Positions 36,604-44,808 of a DNA stretch of 64,000 nt are shown here, piece after piece. Source of the DNA: Chitinophaga sp. CF418 (GTDB taxonomy: Bacteria > Bacteroidota > Bacteroidia > Chitinophagales > Chitinophagaceae); contig NZ_FRCN01000016.1 in assembly GCF_900142925.1 (NCBI RefSeq), positions 1-64,000 on the forward strand. Direction: 5' to 3'. Each line of letters starts with the position of its first letter. Positions within the stretch are counted from its first letter, which is position 1. Under the pieces are notes generated by a model. It was not told the DNA's origin, ran no database searches, and was given only the letters and a program-made list of their open reading frames with translations. A program made the position numbers and the translations under genes.

Positions 36604-37932
36604 ATGAGAAATATAATATCTAGCAAAACTGCTATAAAAAGTTTAAAGGAACGCAGATATAGGGCTTATAAAACTGAAGATGAGATCTTGGGGCTGGATA
36701 AGCAATCCCCAGAAGGAAAGATTGGTGATATTGATGAGAGCATTGCCAGTAACAAGCTCGTTAAAAAAAAGCGCAGCGCAAAAAAGGGGGTGAAGTCTGG
36801 TATTACCTTAAGTTCTACATTTCCAAACAATGTTGATTTCAATCATCCATATCGTCAAGCATTGATGGCTATAAAGACAAAGCCCTTCATAGTCATGACG
36901 GGGATGTGTGGAACAGGAAAATCTCGGTTTGCAAGAATCTTAGCATATCAGACATGTCCGAAAAAGCTTCAAGAGGCTGGTCGGGCAGGTAATTTCCTAA
37001 TGCTATCAGTTCAAACAGAATGGCTCGCTAATGACGAAATAATTGGCTGGCTTAGTAATCAAGGGATTTATTATTTTACTACGTTTATAGAGTTTCTAAT
37101 AAAGGCCTGGAAGCATGTCGATACTCCATTTATATTATGCCTTGATGAAATGAACCTTGCCAAAGTTGAACAATACTTCGCTGACTTTTTATCAATTCTT
37201 GAAACACGTCGATGGATTAATGATGAACTAGTATCCGACGCTTTTATCAGTGGAGAAAAACTGAAGTTTTATGCTGAAAGAGATCAGAATATATGGACTA
37301 GGTTTGGACTCAAATTGGATGATAGGCTGCGGAATAGATTTCTAACTAATGGTATAACGTTACCTCCTAATTTAATTGTAATCGGAACAGCCAACATGGA
37401 TGAAAACGGTCATACGTTTAGCATGAAGGTGTTAGATAGAATTTCAGTACTGGAATTGACCGAAATAGATTTTTATAGCGGAATAAAATCCGATGATGCA
37501 GATTTTAAGTTTCCAATAAATCCAATATCTCTTGACACAATTATGGGCCGACTATTATATGGTAAGGAGGCGTATGAATTATCTCAGAAAAACGGGGATT
37601 TAATTATATCCGAACTTCAAGCCATAGACAAAATGCTTACCAAATCACATTTCAGATTTGGGTATCGCATTCGTGATGCCGCTCTTATCTATTGTGCTTA
37701 TAATTCTAAATTATATAAGAATCAATATAATGAAGAGATTATTTATAAATGTTTGGATGAAATTCTATTGATGAAAATACTTCCTCGGATTAATGGTAGT
37801 GGTGAGGCTGTAATAGAGGTAGTATCCAATTTACTTCATTTGATAAAACATAAATATCCCCGCAGTTTTGAACGATTATCATACATGCTGTACCAAGGTC
37901 AAGAGCATTCTTTCATTTCTTTTTGGCAATAA
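36604..37932 (+). CDS. McrB-like AAA+ NTPase without an McrC partner
   Basis: A 442-residue AAA+ protein of the McrB/dynein-related group. Walker A is GMCGTGKS (100-107), Walker B CLDEMNLAKVEQYFADFLS (D181, E182), and GTANMDE (261-267) takes the place of the McrB sensor motif; the order and spacing match McrB. The first 90 residues are basic and lysine-rich (KKKRSAKKG), with no known modified-DNA-binding domain. McrB normally needs McrC, a PD-(D/E)xK nuclease, but the gene after it is the mobile element's own small ORF and recombinase. Either the system uses a different effector or has lost its nuclease. Confidence 0.82.
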   Translation: MRNIISSKTAIKSLKERRYRAYKTEDEILGLDKQSPEGKIGDIDESIASNKLVKKKRSAKKGVKSGITLSSTFPNNVDFNHPYRQALMAIKTKPFIVMTGMCGTGKSRFARILAYQTCPKKLQEAGRAGNFLMLSVQTEWLANDEIIGWLSNQGIYYFTTFIEFLIKAWKHVDTPFILCLDEMNLAKVEQYFADFLSILETRRWINDELVSDAFISGEKLKFYAERDQNIWTRFGLKLDDRLRNRFLTNGITLPPNLIVIGTANMDENGHTFSMKVLDRISVLELTEIDFYSGIKSDDADFKFPINPISLDTIMGRLLYGKEAYELSQKNGDLIISELQAIDKMLTKSHFRFGYRIRDAALIYCAYNSKLYKNQYNEEIIYKCLDEILLMKILPRINGSGEAVIEVVSNLLHLIKHKYPRSFERLSYMLYQGQEHSFISFWQ

Positions 37933-37991
37933 TGATCTTTTCAGGTTAGTTTTTAAAATTCCATCGATCAACAAGGCACTATAGAGGTGTA

Positions 37992-38035
37992 AACCGATTG
38001 TTTGTTAACCCCAATTTGTACGCTTTTAATCGGTT
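37992..38035. repeat. 8-bp inverted repeat in the recombinase upstream region
   Basis: AACCGATT (37992-37999) and AATCGGTT (38028-38035) are perfect inverted repeats with a 28-base spacer, about 230 bp upstream of the small gene that precedes the recombinase. The rest of the gap 37933-38266 shows no gene. This may be a regulator or directionality-factor site. Confidence 0.3.
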
Positions 38036-38266
38036 CTTGAATGAATTCAAATGGATGTCAAATGGAAATTAAATGTTGCGCAAATAAACCAATTCGGCTT
38101 TAAATATGCATCAGCGGGTTTCAGAGTGTTATTTTACAGATAACATCATCCGGAAACATTTAATTCGGACAAACTCTAACCTTTTTGCAACAATTCGGGC
38201 ATTTCTGTACAAAAGTGGGAAAGTGAATTTTTAGATGTTTCTACATTGCCTTCTTATCATAATCAT

Positions 38267-38533
38267 ATGAAGCATGAAGTCCAACATCAGTTGCCCGCCA
38301 AACCCTCAACGGAAGAATCAAAGCGAATACTCCAGTCAGATCAATACGGCTATACGGATAAGGAAGTCACCATAATAGTAGACTTCTTGTATCGTTTAGC
38401 CGCTATTGATTTGAATATTTATGAAGAATCTACAAGGACAAATACACAAGTCATTCACATTAAAGATTACAATGATGATCACTCAAAGAAAAGCATTCCT
38501 ATATCCAAGGGTAAGTACAGACGAGCAGGCTGA
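38267..38533 (+). CDS. Small recombinase-linked protein, unknown function
   Basis: An 88-residue ORF from the ATG at 38267; an in-frame ATG seven codons earlier is less likely because MKHEVQHQ begins the even-looking sequence. It overlaps the recombinase start by 62 bp, in the same layout as the small ORF before the recombinase at 0.6 kb. The central segment YTDKEVTIIVDFLYRLAAID is helical. It could be a regulator or simply a coupling ORF. No known domain. Confidence 0.45.
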   Translation: MKHEVQHQLPAKPSTEESKRILQSDQYGYTDKEVTIIVDFLYRLAAIDLNIYEESTRTNTQVIHIKDYNDDHSKKSIPISKGKYRRAG

Positions 38534-40205
38534 CGGTTATAGCTTAGCCCACCAAGAAGATGTGTTAATACGTTATTGTGAAAAGGAGAATATCCAGGTG
38601 GTTGGTATTTACAAGGAGGATCATTCAGCTAAGACATTTGACCGACCGGAGTTCCAAAAGATGCTGAATGTGATCAGCAAGAATAAGGGTATCGTTGATC
38701 TGATTCTATTTTCGAAATGGGATCGTTTCTCTAGGAATGTCGCAGCTGCCTATGAAATGATTGGTAAGCTTAAAAAGCTTTCTGTGGAACCTCAGTCCAT
38801 CGAACAGCCTTTGGATATGGATATACCGGAAAGCAAGATCATGTTAGCTATTTACCTTACTACGCCGGAGGTGGAAAATGATAGAAGAGCCCTAAACACA
38901 CTTCATGGCATGCGGAGAGCCAAGAAAGAAGGGAGATACCTGGGTATTGCCCCGATTGGTTATAAAAACGGACGTGATGCTCAGAACAAACCATTCCTTA
39001 TCCCTAATGAAAAGGCGGAAATAGTCCGCTGGGCATTTGAGGAAATATCCAGGGGTATATGGGATATAGACACCCTGCGACGAATGGTTAACAGGAAAGG
39101 TTTAAAAGTCGGTCGTAGCCAGTTTTGGAGTCTGGTACGTAACCCTATTTATTGTGGGAAGGTCTTTATAGCTGCTTACAAAAATGAACCAGCTCATTGT
39201 GTAAAGGGAATTCATCAGGCTATCATCTCTGAAAGTTTATTTGACGATGTGCAGGACGTGTTGAAAGGCAAGAAACGTAATGTACGGGTGAATTCCTTTA
39301 CAGAGATTGACGAACATTTACCACTGCGCGGTTTTTTGACCTGTCCGCGCTGTGGAAGGATGTTGAGCGGAAGTGGTTCCAAAGGTAATGGCGGTATTTA
39401 CTATTATTATCATTGCCAGTCTGTAAAGCAATGTAAAGAGCGCTTCCGGGCGGAAGCAGCGAATGAGGCTTTTGTTAAGCAGCTAAGTGAAATCGCCGTC
39501 AATTCCTCTGTAATAGACTACTATTGTCAGCTAATCCGGAACTCATTAAAGAATGGGAATGACGAAAGTGAAAAAGAACAAAAGGATATACAGATAGAGA
39601 TCGAGAAATTAAGCCAGCGGCTACAGAACGCCCGATCCTTACTACTCGATGGTGATTTTACCGCAGATGAGTTCAAAGAGATTAAAAAAGACCTGCAGGA
39701 GAAGATAGAGGGGCTAGAGAAGCGGAAAACGCGGCTAGTATCTGCCAAAGACGATTATCAGGAATACCTTGCTCACGGTGGAGAGATCATGAAAAACATA
39801 GCCAATCGTTATATCGCAGCTTCTCCAATCGGCAAAAAACAAATCATTGGTTCGATCTTCGCGGAAAAATTGATTTTTTCAGAAAATAAATATCGAACCA
39901 CGGAACCTAATGTTATTCTTGAGCTGATAAGCAGGCCCATAGCGGGCTCAGAAGAGGATAAAAAAAGAAAGGTCGGAGATTTCTCCGACCTTTCCACTAG
40001 TGTGCCCAGAACTGGATTCGAACCAGCACACCCTTGCGAGCGCTGCGACCTGAACACAGTGCGTCTACCAATTTCGCCATCTGGGCATCTGTTTTCCGTG
40101 TCAGGGAGTGCAAATGTAGAAACTTTTTTAAAACCAACAAATTTTTTTTCAAATTTCATTTGTCAGCAGTCCCATTGGGAAAGTTTTAAGCACATCTGCT
40201 ACTGA
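38472..40205 (+). CDS. Large serine recombinase integrated at tRNA-Leu; frame runs across the tRNA
   Basis: A 577-residue frame from the ATG at 38472. The catalytic motif is AFLYPRVSTDEQ, then LFSKWDRFSRN, the recombinase domain with APIGYKNG, a zinc ribbon (LTCPRCGRML, then CQSVKQC) and a coiled coil at about 370-420. Domain sequence typical of the family ends about 15 residues before the element end. The frame has no stop at the attachment site: it continues antisense through tRNA-Leu (40003-40086) and overlaps the 3' end of treY, ending at 40205. So about 65 C-terminal residues come from host DNA. On excision the C-terminus would change. The catalytic part looks functional. Confidence 0.88.
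   Translation: MMITQRKAFLYPRVSTDEQADGYSLAHQEDVLIRYCEKENIQVVGIYKEDHSAKTFDRPEFQKMLNVISKNKGIVDLILFSKWDRFSRNVAAAYEMIGKLKKLSVEPQSIEQPLDMDIPESKIMLAIYLTTPEVENDRRALNTLHGMRRAKKEGRYLGIAPIGYKNGRDAQNKPFLIPNEKAEIVRWAFEEISRGIWDIDTLRRMVNRKGLKVGRSQFWSLVRNPIYCGKVFIAAYKNEPAHCVKGIHQAIISESLFDDVQDVLKGKKRNVRVNSFTEIDEHLPLRGFLTCPRCGRMLSGSGSKGNGGIYYYYHCQSVKQCKERFRAEAANEAFVKQLSEIAVNSSVIDYYCQLIRNSLKNGNDESEKEQKDIQIEIEKLSQRLQNARSLLLDGDFTADEFKEIKKDLQEKIEGLEKRKTRLVSAKDDYQEYLAHGGEIMKNIANRYIAASPIGKKQIIGSIFAEKLIFSENKYRTTEPNVILELISRPIAGSEEDKKRKVGDFSDLSTSVPRTGFEPAHPCERCDLNTVRLPISPSGHLFSVSGSANVETFLKPTNFFSNFICQQSHWESFKHICY
39968..39993 (-). terminator. tRNA-Leu terminator, carried by the integrated element
   Basis: A perfect 12-bp stem with a 2-base loop (AAAGGTCGGAGA / TCTCCGACCTTT), about 10 bp beyond the 3' end of tRNA-Leu on the minus strand and followed by a T-rich run. 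It lies inside the recombinase reading frame, so the element provides it. Confidence 0.7.
40003..40086 (-). tRNA. tRNA-Leu (anticodon CAG)
   Basis: An 84-nt cloverleaf on the minus strand. The acceptor stem is GCCCAGA/TCTGGGC with discriminator A at 40003. The D arm contains TTGGTAGAC. The anticodon stem CTGTG/CGCAG holds loop TTCAGGT (anticodon CAG). The long variable arm (CGCTC-GCAA-GGGTG) is typical of leucine tRNA, and the T arm has the TTCGAAT loop. CCA is not encoded. The 3' end faces the recombinase and is the attachment site. Confidence 0.93.
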
Positions 40206-42785
40206 TATCGTGCCTTTATTATCTAACATTTCACCTGTAAAAATGTTCCGCCATGCCGTGGGAGCGCCCGTTGGTAACAGCACGGAAGCCATTATGTCCG
40301 GTTCTCCGGGAAGGGGGGCAATAATGATCACCCATTGTTGCCGGTGTGCCCTGGCATATGCCAGGATCTTCCCGGAACTGCATTGTAAGGGAATATAATC
40401 TCCCTCCAAAAACAGGTCGGCATGAGCACGGCGGAAGTTCAGCGCTTTCCAGGTTAGGAATAACTTCTCCAACCCCTGCTGCCGGTGTTCTGAAAGATAG
40501 CTGAAGAACCCGGGTGTCTTTTCTTTTGTAATAATTGTTTCAAGACATTGTTTGCGTAGGGTATAATCTATTGGGCGGCGATTATCAGGATCTACATAAC
40601 TGTAATCCCAAAGTTCGCAACCCTGGTAAATATCCGGGATACCGGGAGCTGTTATTTTGATCAGTACCTGGGCGAGGGAGCTGATATAAGCATAATGATT
40701 GACCATGTCAAGAAGACTACGGACATTTTCCAGGAAGCCAGTTTCATCTGTTAATATCTGCTGTATAAAACTAACGCCATTGTTTTCATACGCTTCTTCC
40801 GGAGAGGCCCATGACGAGTTTACTTTTGCTTCCCGGATGGCTTTGACAAAGTATTGCTGTAAACGCTCGATGTAGGCTGACGTCACAATCCCATCTGCCG
40901 GAAAACCTGCAATGACGGACTGATAAATGAAATATTCATCACCAGGCGTGAGTATATTGACATAAGGACCGTTTAATTCCCTCCATTGCTCAACCTGTTG
41001 CTCCCACACATCCGGTATAAGCGATAGCATATTCAGGCGTATGCGGCCGTCTTCTCCACGCTTGGTATCATGTGTAGAGGTGGTGTTCAGGGAACAGGCA
41101 GTATGCTGTTGCCTGGCTATCATCCGCTGATGAAAAGCACTGACAGAAAAACCTTCTATCGCCGGACTATCACCTACTTCATTATGTGAAAGCAGGGCGT
41201 TATACACATAGAAAGTGGTGTCTTCTACGCCTTTGGCTGTCACAGGACCAGTAAATTGCATTAACCTTTGCAGGAAGAGTAGCCTGTGGTTTGCTTTCTC
41301 TGCTTCAGGAATATCTTCCCACAGGGATTCCAGCAACGCCATCTCCGGTTCTGCAATGCGGTTGACAGACCGCATTTTTACAAAAGTGTTCCGTATTACC
41401 TCCTGCGCATAGTCATCTAATGGCCATTGGGAAGGGTAGAGGCGATATACCGGCAGACAGGCAATGAACAGGGCCAGTGCTTCTTTCAGGTGCTCTCGGT
41501 TAGTGCGTGCATCAGCCAGTTTTAGGGCGTAACAGTAACGAACGAGGTTTTCCCATTCACCGCCCATATATCGCTCAAGGATCAGCCTTTTTTTCTCGTA
41601 TACTACATCTTTGTAGTTAGCTGTATCAGGAAACAGTTCATAGTAGAACGCATGTAATTGCTGTTCGCCAATGGGATTGGTCAGCAAATGATTCGTCATA
41701 GACAGGAACTCGTATCCGCTGGCGCCCTGTAATGCCCAGTCAGAAGGCAGTGTTTCCTGATGTTCCAGGATCTTTTCAGCAATGATATAACAACTGCTTC
41801 CAAACAGGAGGCGTAAGCGCTCAATATAGCCTGCAGGATCGCGTAAACCATCTATATGATCAATACGGAGCCCTTGCACCAGTTCTTCTCTATAAAGGCT
41901 ATGCACGAAAGTATGATATTCATCAAATACAGCAGGCGATTCCATTCTGAGTGTGATCAGCTCATTAACAGTAAAGAAACGGCGGTAATTGATCTGCCTG
42001 TCAGCTTCCTGCCAGCTGCATAAATGGTAATACTGTTGTTGCATCAGCGTTGTCAGCAGCTCCCGGTCATTATTAACGCGGGAGGCAACACCCTCCAGTA
42101 AGGCCCGGCTGGCCGGTGTATGTAGCTGATGCTTCGCCTGTTGCCAGTCCTTCAGCGTTGCTCCCGAAGTAGCCTGTTGGTAGAGTGCATCCAGTAAAGT
42201 TTGTACAGGTACTGCATCACTGTCGGTGAATACAGATAGAAGCGCATCATAGGACGAGATGGATAAAGGGAATACCTGTTCAAAATAGCTGATGATGTAC
42301 CCTTTATCTGTCAGCACCAGTTTTAGTTCGCCATCTGCTATACATGTCTCCAGATTTTTCCCAAGGAAGGGAGCCATTACTTTACCTGAAAGCTCAGGCG
42401 CAGGGTGCTGCCAGTCTATATCGAAATACTCATAATAAGGGGATAAGGGACCTCTTTCCATCACATCATACAAGCGGGTATTGGAAGGATGAAAGGCCAT
42501 ATGATTCGGCACAATATCCTGTAGCCAGTTCATGTCATGTTGCTGCAATGTTTTCTTTATCTCCCGCAATTGCTCAATAGTTCCAATAGCGGGATTGATC
42601 TGATGTGGCTCAGTTACATCATAGCCATGCATACTTCCTGGCGTTGCCGTAAATATAGGCGAGGCATACACTGTGGAGATGCCAAGCAGATGGAGATAAT
42701 CCAGGATCTCTTTTAATGCCTTAAAAGTAAAACCTGCATGTAGTTGCAAACGGTAAGTTGCAGATGGCGGATTATGTGATTTCAT
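40149..42785 (-). CDS. treY: Malto-oligosyltrehalose synthase (TreY)
   Basis: An 878-residue GH13 enzyme that converts the reducing-end alpha-1,4 bond of maltooligosaccharides to an alpha-1,1 bond, making maltooligosyltrehalose. It shows STVYASPIFTATPGSMHGYD, catalytic GLRIDHIDGLRDP, the acid IIAEKILE, and TSTHDTKRGED, all classical for TreY. The start at 42785 is chosen because the family begins with PSATYRLQLHAGFTF immediately after MKSHN; the ORF upstream is the treZ C-terminus in another frame. It overlaps treZ by 14 bp, so translation is coupled. TreY and TreZ together make trehalose from glucan, an osmotic or desiccation protectant. Its last 57 bases overlap the tail of the recombinase frame on the opposite strand. 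Confidence 0.96.
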   Translation of the reverse strand: MKSHNPPSATYRLQLHAGFTFKALKEILDYLHLLGISTVYASPIFTATPGSMHGYDVTEPHQINPAIGTIEQLREIKKTLQQHDMNWLQDIVPNHMAFHPSNTRLYDVMERGPLSPYYEYFDIDWQHPAPELSGKVMAPFLGKNLETCIADGELKLVLTDKGYIISYFEQVFPLSISSYDALLSVFTDSDAVPVQTLLDALYQQATSGATLKDWQQAKHQLHTPASRALLEGVASRVNNDRELLTTLMQQQYYHLCSWQEADRQINYRRFFTVNELITLRMESPAVFDEYHTFVHSLYREELVQGLRIDHIDGLRDPAGYIERLRLLFGSSCYIIAEKILEHQETLPSDWALQGASGYEFLSMTNHLLTNPIGEQQLHAFYYELFPDTANYKDVVYEKKRLILERYMGGEWENLVRYCYALKLADARTNREHLKEALALFIACLPVYRLYPSQWPLDDYAQEVIRNTFVKMRSVNRIAEPEMALLESLWEDIPEAEKANHRLLFLQRLMQFTGPVTAKGVEDTTFYVYNALLSHNEVGDSPAIEGFSVSAFHQRMIARQQHTACSLNTTSTHDTKRGEDGRIRLNMLSLIPDVWEQQVEQWRELNGPYVNILTPGDEYFIYQSVIAGFPADGIVTSAYIERLQQYFVKAIREAKVNSSWASPEEAYENNGVSFIQQILTDETGFLENVRSLLDMVNHYAYISSLAQVLIKITAPGIPDIYQGCELWDYSYVDPDNRRPIDYTLRKQCLETIITKEKTPGFFSYLSEHRQQGLEKLFLTWKALNFRRAHADLFLEGDYIPLQCSSGKILAYARAHRQQWVIIIAPLPGEPDIMASVLLPTGAPTAWRNIFTGEMLDNKGTISVADVLKTFPMGLLTNEI

Positions 42786-44598
42786 ATACAATAGCTGAGA
42801 ATGGTTGTAGCGAAATAGCTGCTGATGATGTTGCCTGATCTGGCGCGTCACTGCCCGGACCATTCCAGACAGCAGCCGCTGAGTCGAATTTCTTTTCCAG
42901 TGATCCTTCCCCGTTATGTATGTATTGAACTGAATGTTCACTAAAATTGAAGAGCAATAACAGTTGGTCATCCTTTCCCGAACGCTCTGCTACCAATAAA
43001 TGTGTTGATGGGGTATACACTTTTACACTTTCGCGGGAGGTATGTTGCATTGCCTGCCTTGTTCTTCTGAAAGCGATCAGAAAACGGTACAGCTCCGTTA
43101 ACGCAATAGCCGTTTCAGACGTCGCTTCCCAGCTGAGTGTAGAGTTATTGAAGGTTTCATCTGATTGTGGATCAGGTACTTCGCCTTCCCATGCAAAAGA
43201 TGCAAACTCTTTTCTGCGGCCCTCTGTGACTGCCGCTATCAGGTCTTTATCGCTATGGCTGGTGAAGAACAGGAAAGGCCGTGTTTCTCCATATTCTTCT
43301 CCCATGAACAGCATCGGTATATGGGGAGATAGTAGTAGTACAGCTGCTGCCAGCTTTTGTGCCTCAAAAGATATCAGCGTGTTAAGACGATCTCCCAGCA
43401 TACGGTTGCCAACCTGATCATGGTTTTGCGCAAAAACAACAAATTGGTGATAATCTCTTCCGGCAGGATAAACCCCGAAATTCCTTTTGCGTACTGTTGA
43501 GTATTGACCTGTGTATACATACGAGTCGCGGAATGATTTCGCCAAAGGGGCCAGTCCGCCGAAGTCTGCATAATAACCCTTCAGATCTCCTGTTAACAGA
43601 CTGCGTAAGGCATGATGAAACTCATCTATCCATTGTGCATGCATGCCATAGCCGCCTTCCTGGCGCGGTGTTATATACCGTGGACTATTCAGGTCTATTT
43701 CAGCAATCAGCAGTTTCTTTTTATCCAGCGTGGCTTGCAATTCATCCACTTTCTCAGATAACTCGGACGTAAAATGTTTTGCACTACAATCCCGGATTGC
43801 ATGGACTGCGTCCATTCTTAAACCATCTATATGAAACTCATTCAGCCACATTAATGCGTTCTGTATATAATATCCCCTGACAGCATCGCACCAGGCGTCA
43901 TCAAAATTAAGTGCCGGGCCCCAGGGAGTTTTATATTTCCCCGTAAACCATGGGCCATATTGAGCGAAGTAGTTGCCTTCCGGTCCCAGGTGATTATACA
44001 CCACATCAAGTATAACAGCAATGCCATGTTGGTGTGCTGCATTGACAAGTTGCTTTAATCCTTTTACGCCACCATAGGAATGCTGTACAGCGAAAGGATA
44101 GACGCCATCATATCCCCAGTTACGGCTACCGGGGAACTGTGCAACAGGCATGATCTCTATCGCTGTAATGCCCAGAGAACGCAGATATTCCAATCGGTCA
44201 ATGATGCCCTGGAAATCGTGGGTGTGAGAAAAGGTACCCGTATGGAGTTCATAAATGATCAGCTCATGCAGATCCAGTCCTGTCCATGTATGATCTGTCC
44301 AATTAAAATGGGTATCTACTACTTCGGATGGACCATGTACTCCCTCCGGTTGGGAACGGGAAGCAGGATCGGGAAGAGGTGGCCCGTCGTCGGGTATATA
44401 TTTATAACGCGTACCTGCCTGTACACTATCCACCTCCACATGCCAGTAACCATGATCATCACGTACCATGGGATATGACGCCTGCTGAGGTTGTAAAACA
44501 GACAATATCATTTGCTTCCTGAAGGGCGCCCAAACACTGAATTTACATATGCCGCCGGGAAGCAAAGCAGCCCCGGCTGAAGTATAGTTACTTGTCAA
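42772..44598 (-). CDS. treZ: Malto-oligosyltrehalose trehalohydrolase (TreZ)
   Basis: A 608-residue GH13 enzyme that releases trehalose from maltooligosyltrehalose. An N-terminal CBM48-like domain (FSVWAPFRKQM) is followed by the barrel with DVVYNHLGPEGNYF, catalytic GLRMDAVHAIRD, LIAEIDLN and QNHDQVGNRM. The start is placed at the TTG at 44598, with AAAGGAT upstream, because the family begins about 15 residues before the beta-sandwich. The open frame up to 44736 has no matching sequence and would overlap the divergent alpha-glucosidase gene. It is the first gene of the treZY operon and shares a 210-bp divergent promoter region with the alpha-glucosidase. Confidence 0.94.
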   Translation of the reverse strand: MTSNYTSAGAALLPGGICKFSVWAPFRKQMILSVLQPQQASYPMVRDDHGYWHVEVDSVQAGTRYKYIPDDGPPLPDPASRSQPEGVHGPSEVVDTHFNWTDHTWTGLDLHELIIYELHTGTFSHTHDFQGIIDRLEYLRSLGITAIEIMPVAQFPGSRNWGYDGVYPFAVQHSYGGVKGLKQLVNAAHQHGIAVILDVVYNHLGPEGNYFAQYGPWFTGKYKTPWGPALNFDDAWCDAVRGYYIQNALMWLNEFHIDGLRMDAVHAIRDCSAKHFTSELSEKVDELQATLDKKKLLIAEIDLNSPRYITPRQEGGYGMHAQWIDEFHHALRSLLTGDLKGYYADFGGLAPLAKSFRDSYVYTGQYSTVRKRNFGVYPAGRDYHQFVVFAQNHDQVGNRMLGDRLNTLISFEAQKLAAAVLLLSPHIPMLFMGEEYGETRPFLFFTSHSDKDLIAAVTEGRRKEFASFAWEGEVPDPQSDETFNNSTLSWEATSETAIALTELYRFLIAFRRTRQAMQHTSRESVKVYTPSTHLLVAERSGKDDQLLLLFNFSEHSVQYIHNGEGSLEKKFDSAAAVWNGPGSDAPDQATSSAAISLQPFSAIVYEIT

Positions 44599-44808
44599 TG
44601 TATCCTTTTTGCAGGTGAAGCGAAAATAATATGCCAGTATAGAGAGAGCCGACAGCCCGGATATTGTATAGCTTACAATGTGGAAACGATGCGGCAGTAT
44701 TTCTACAGTCTGGTGGAAAAAACAGATTTCTTTCAATATTCAGATAGCAGATTTGACCCGTGCAGGGTTTTTGCAGAAGATAAAGACATCAATCCGAAAA
44801 GTAGGTTT

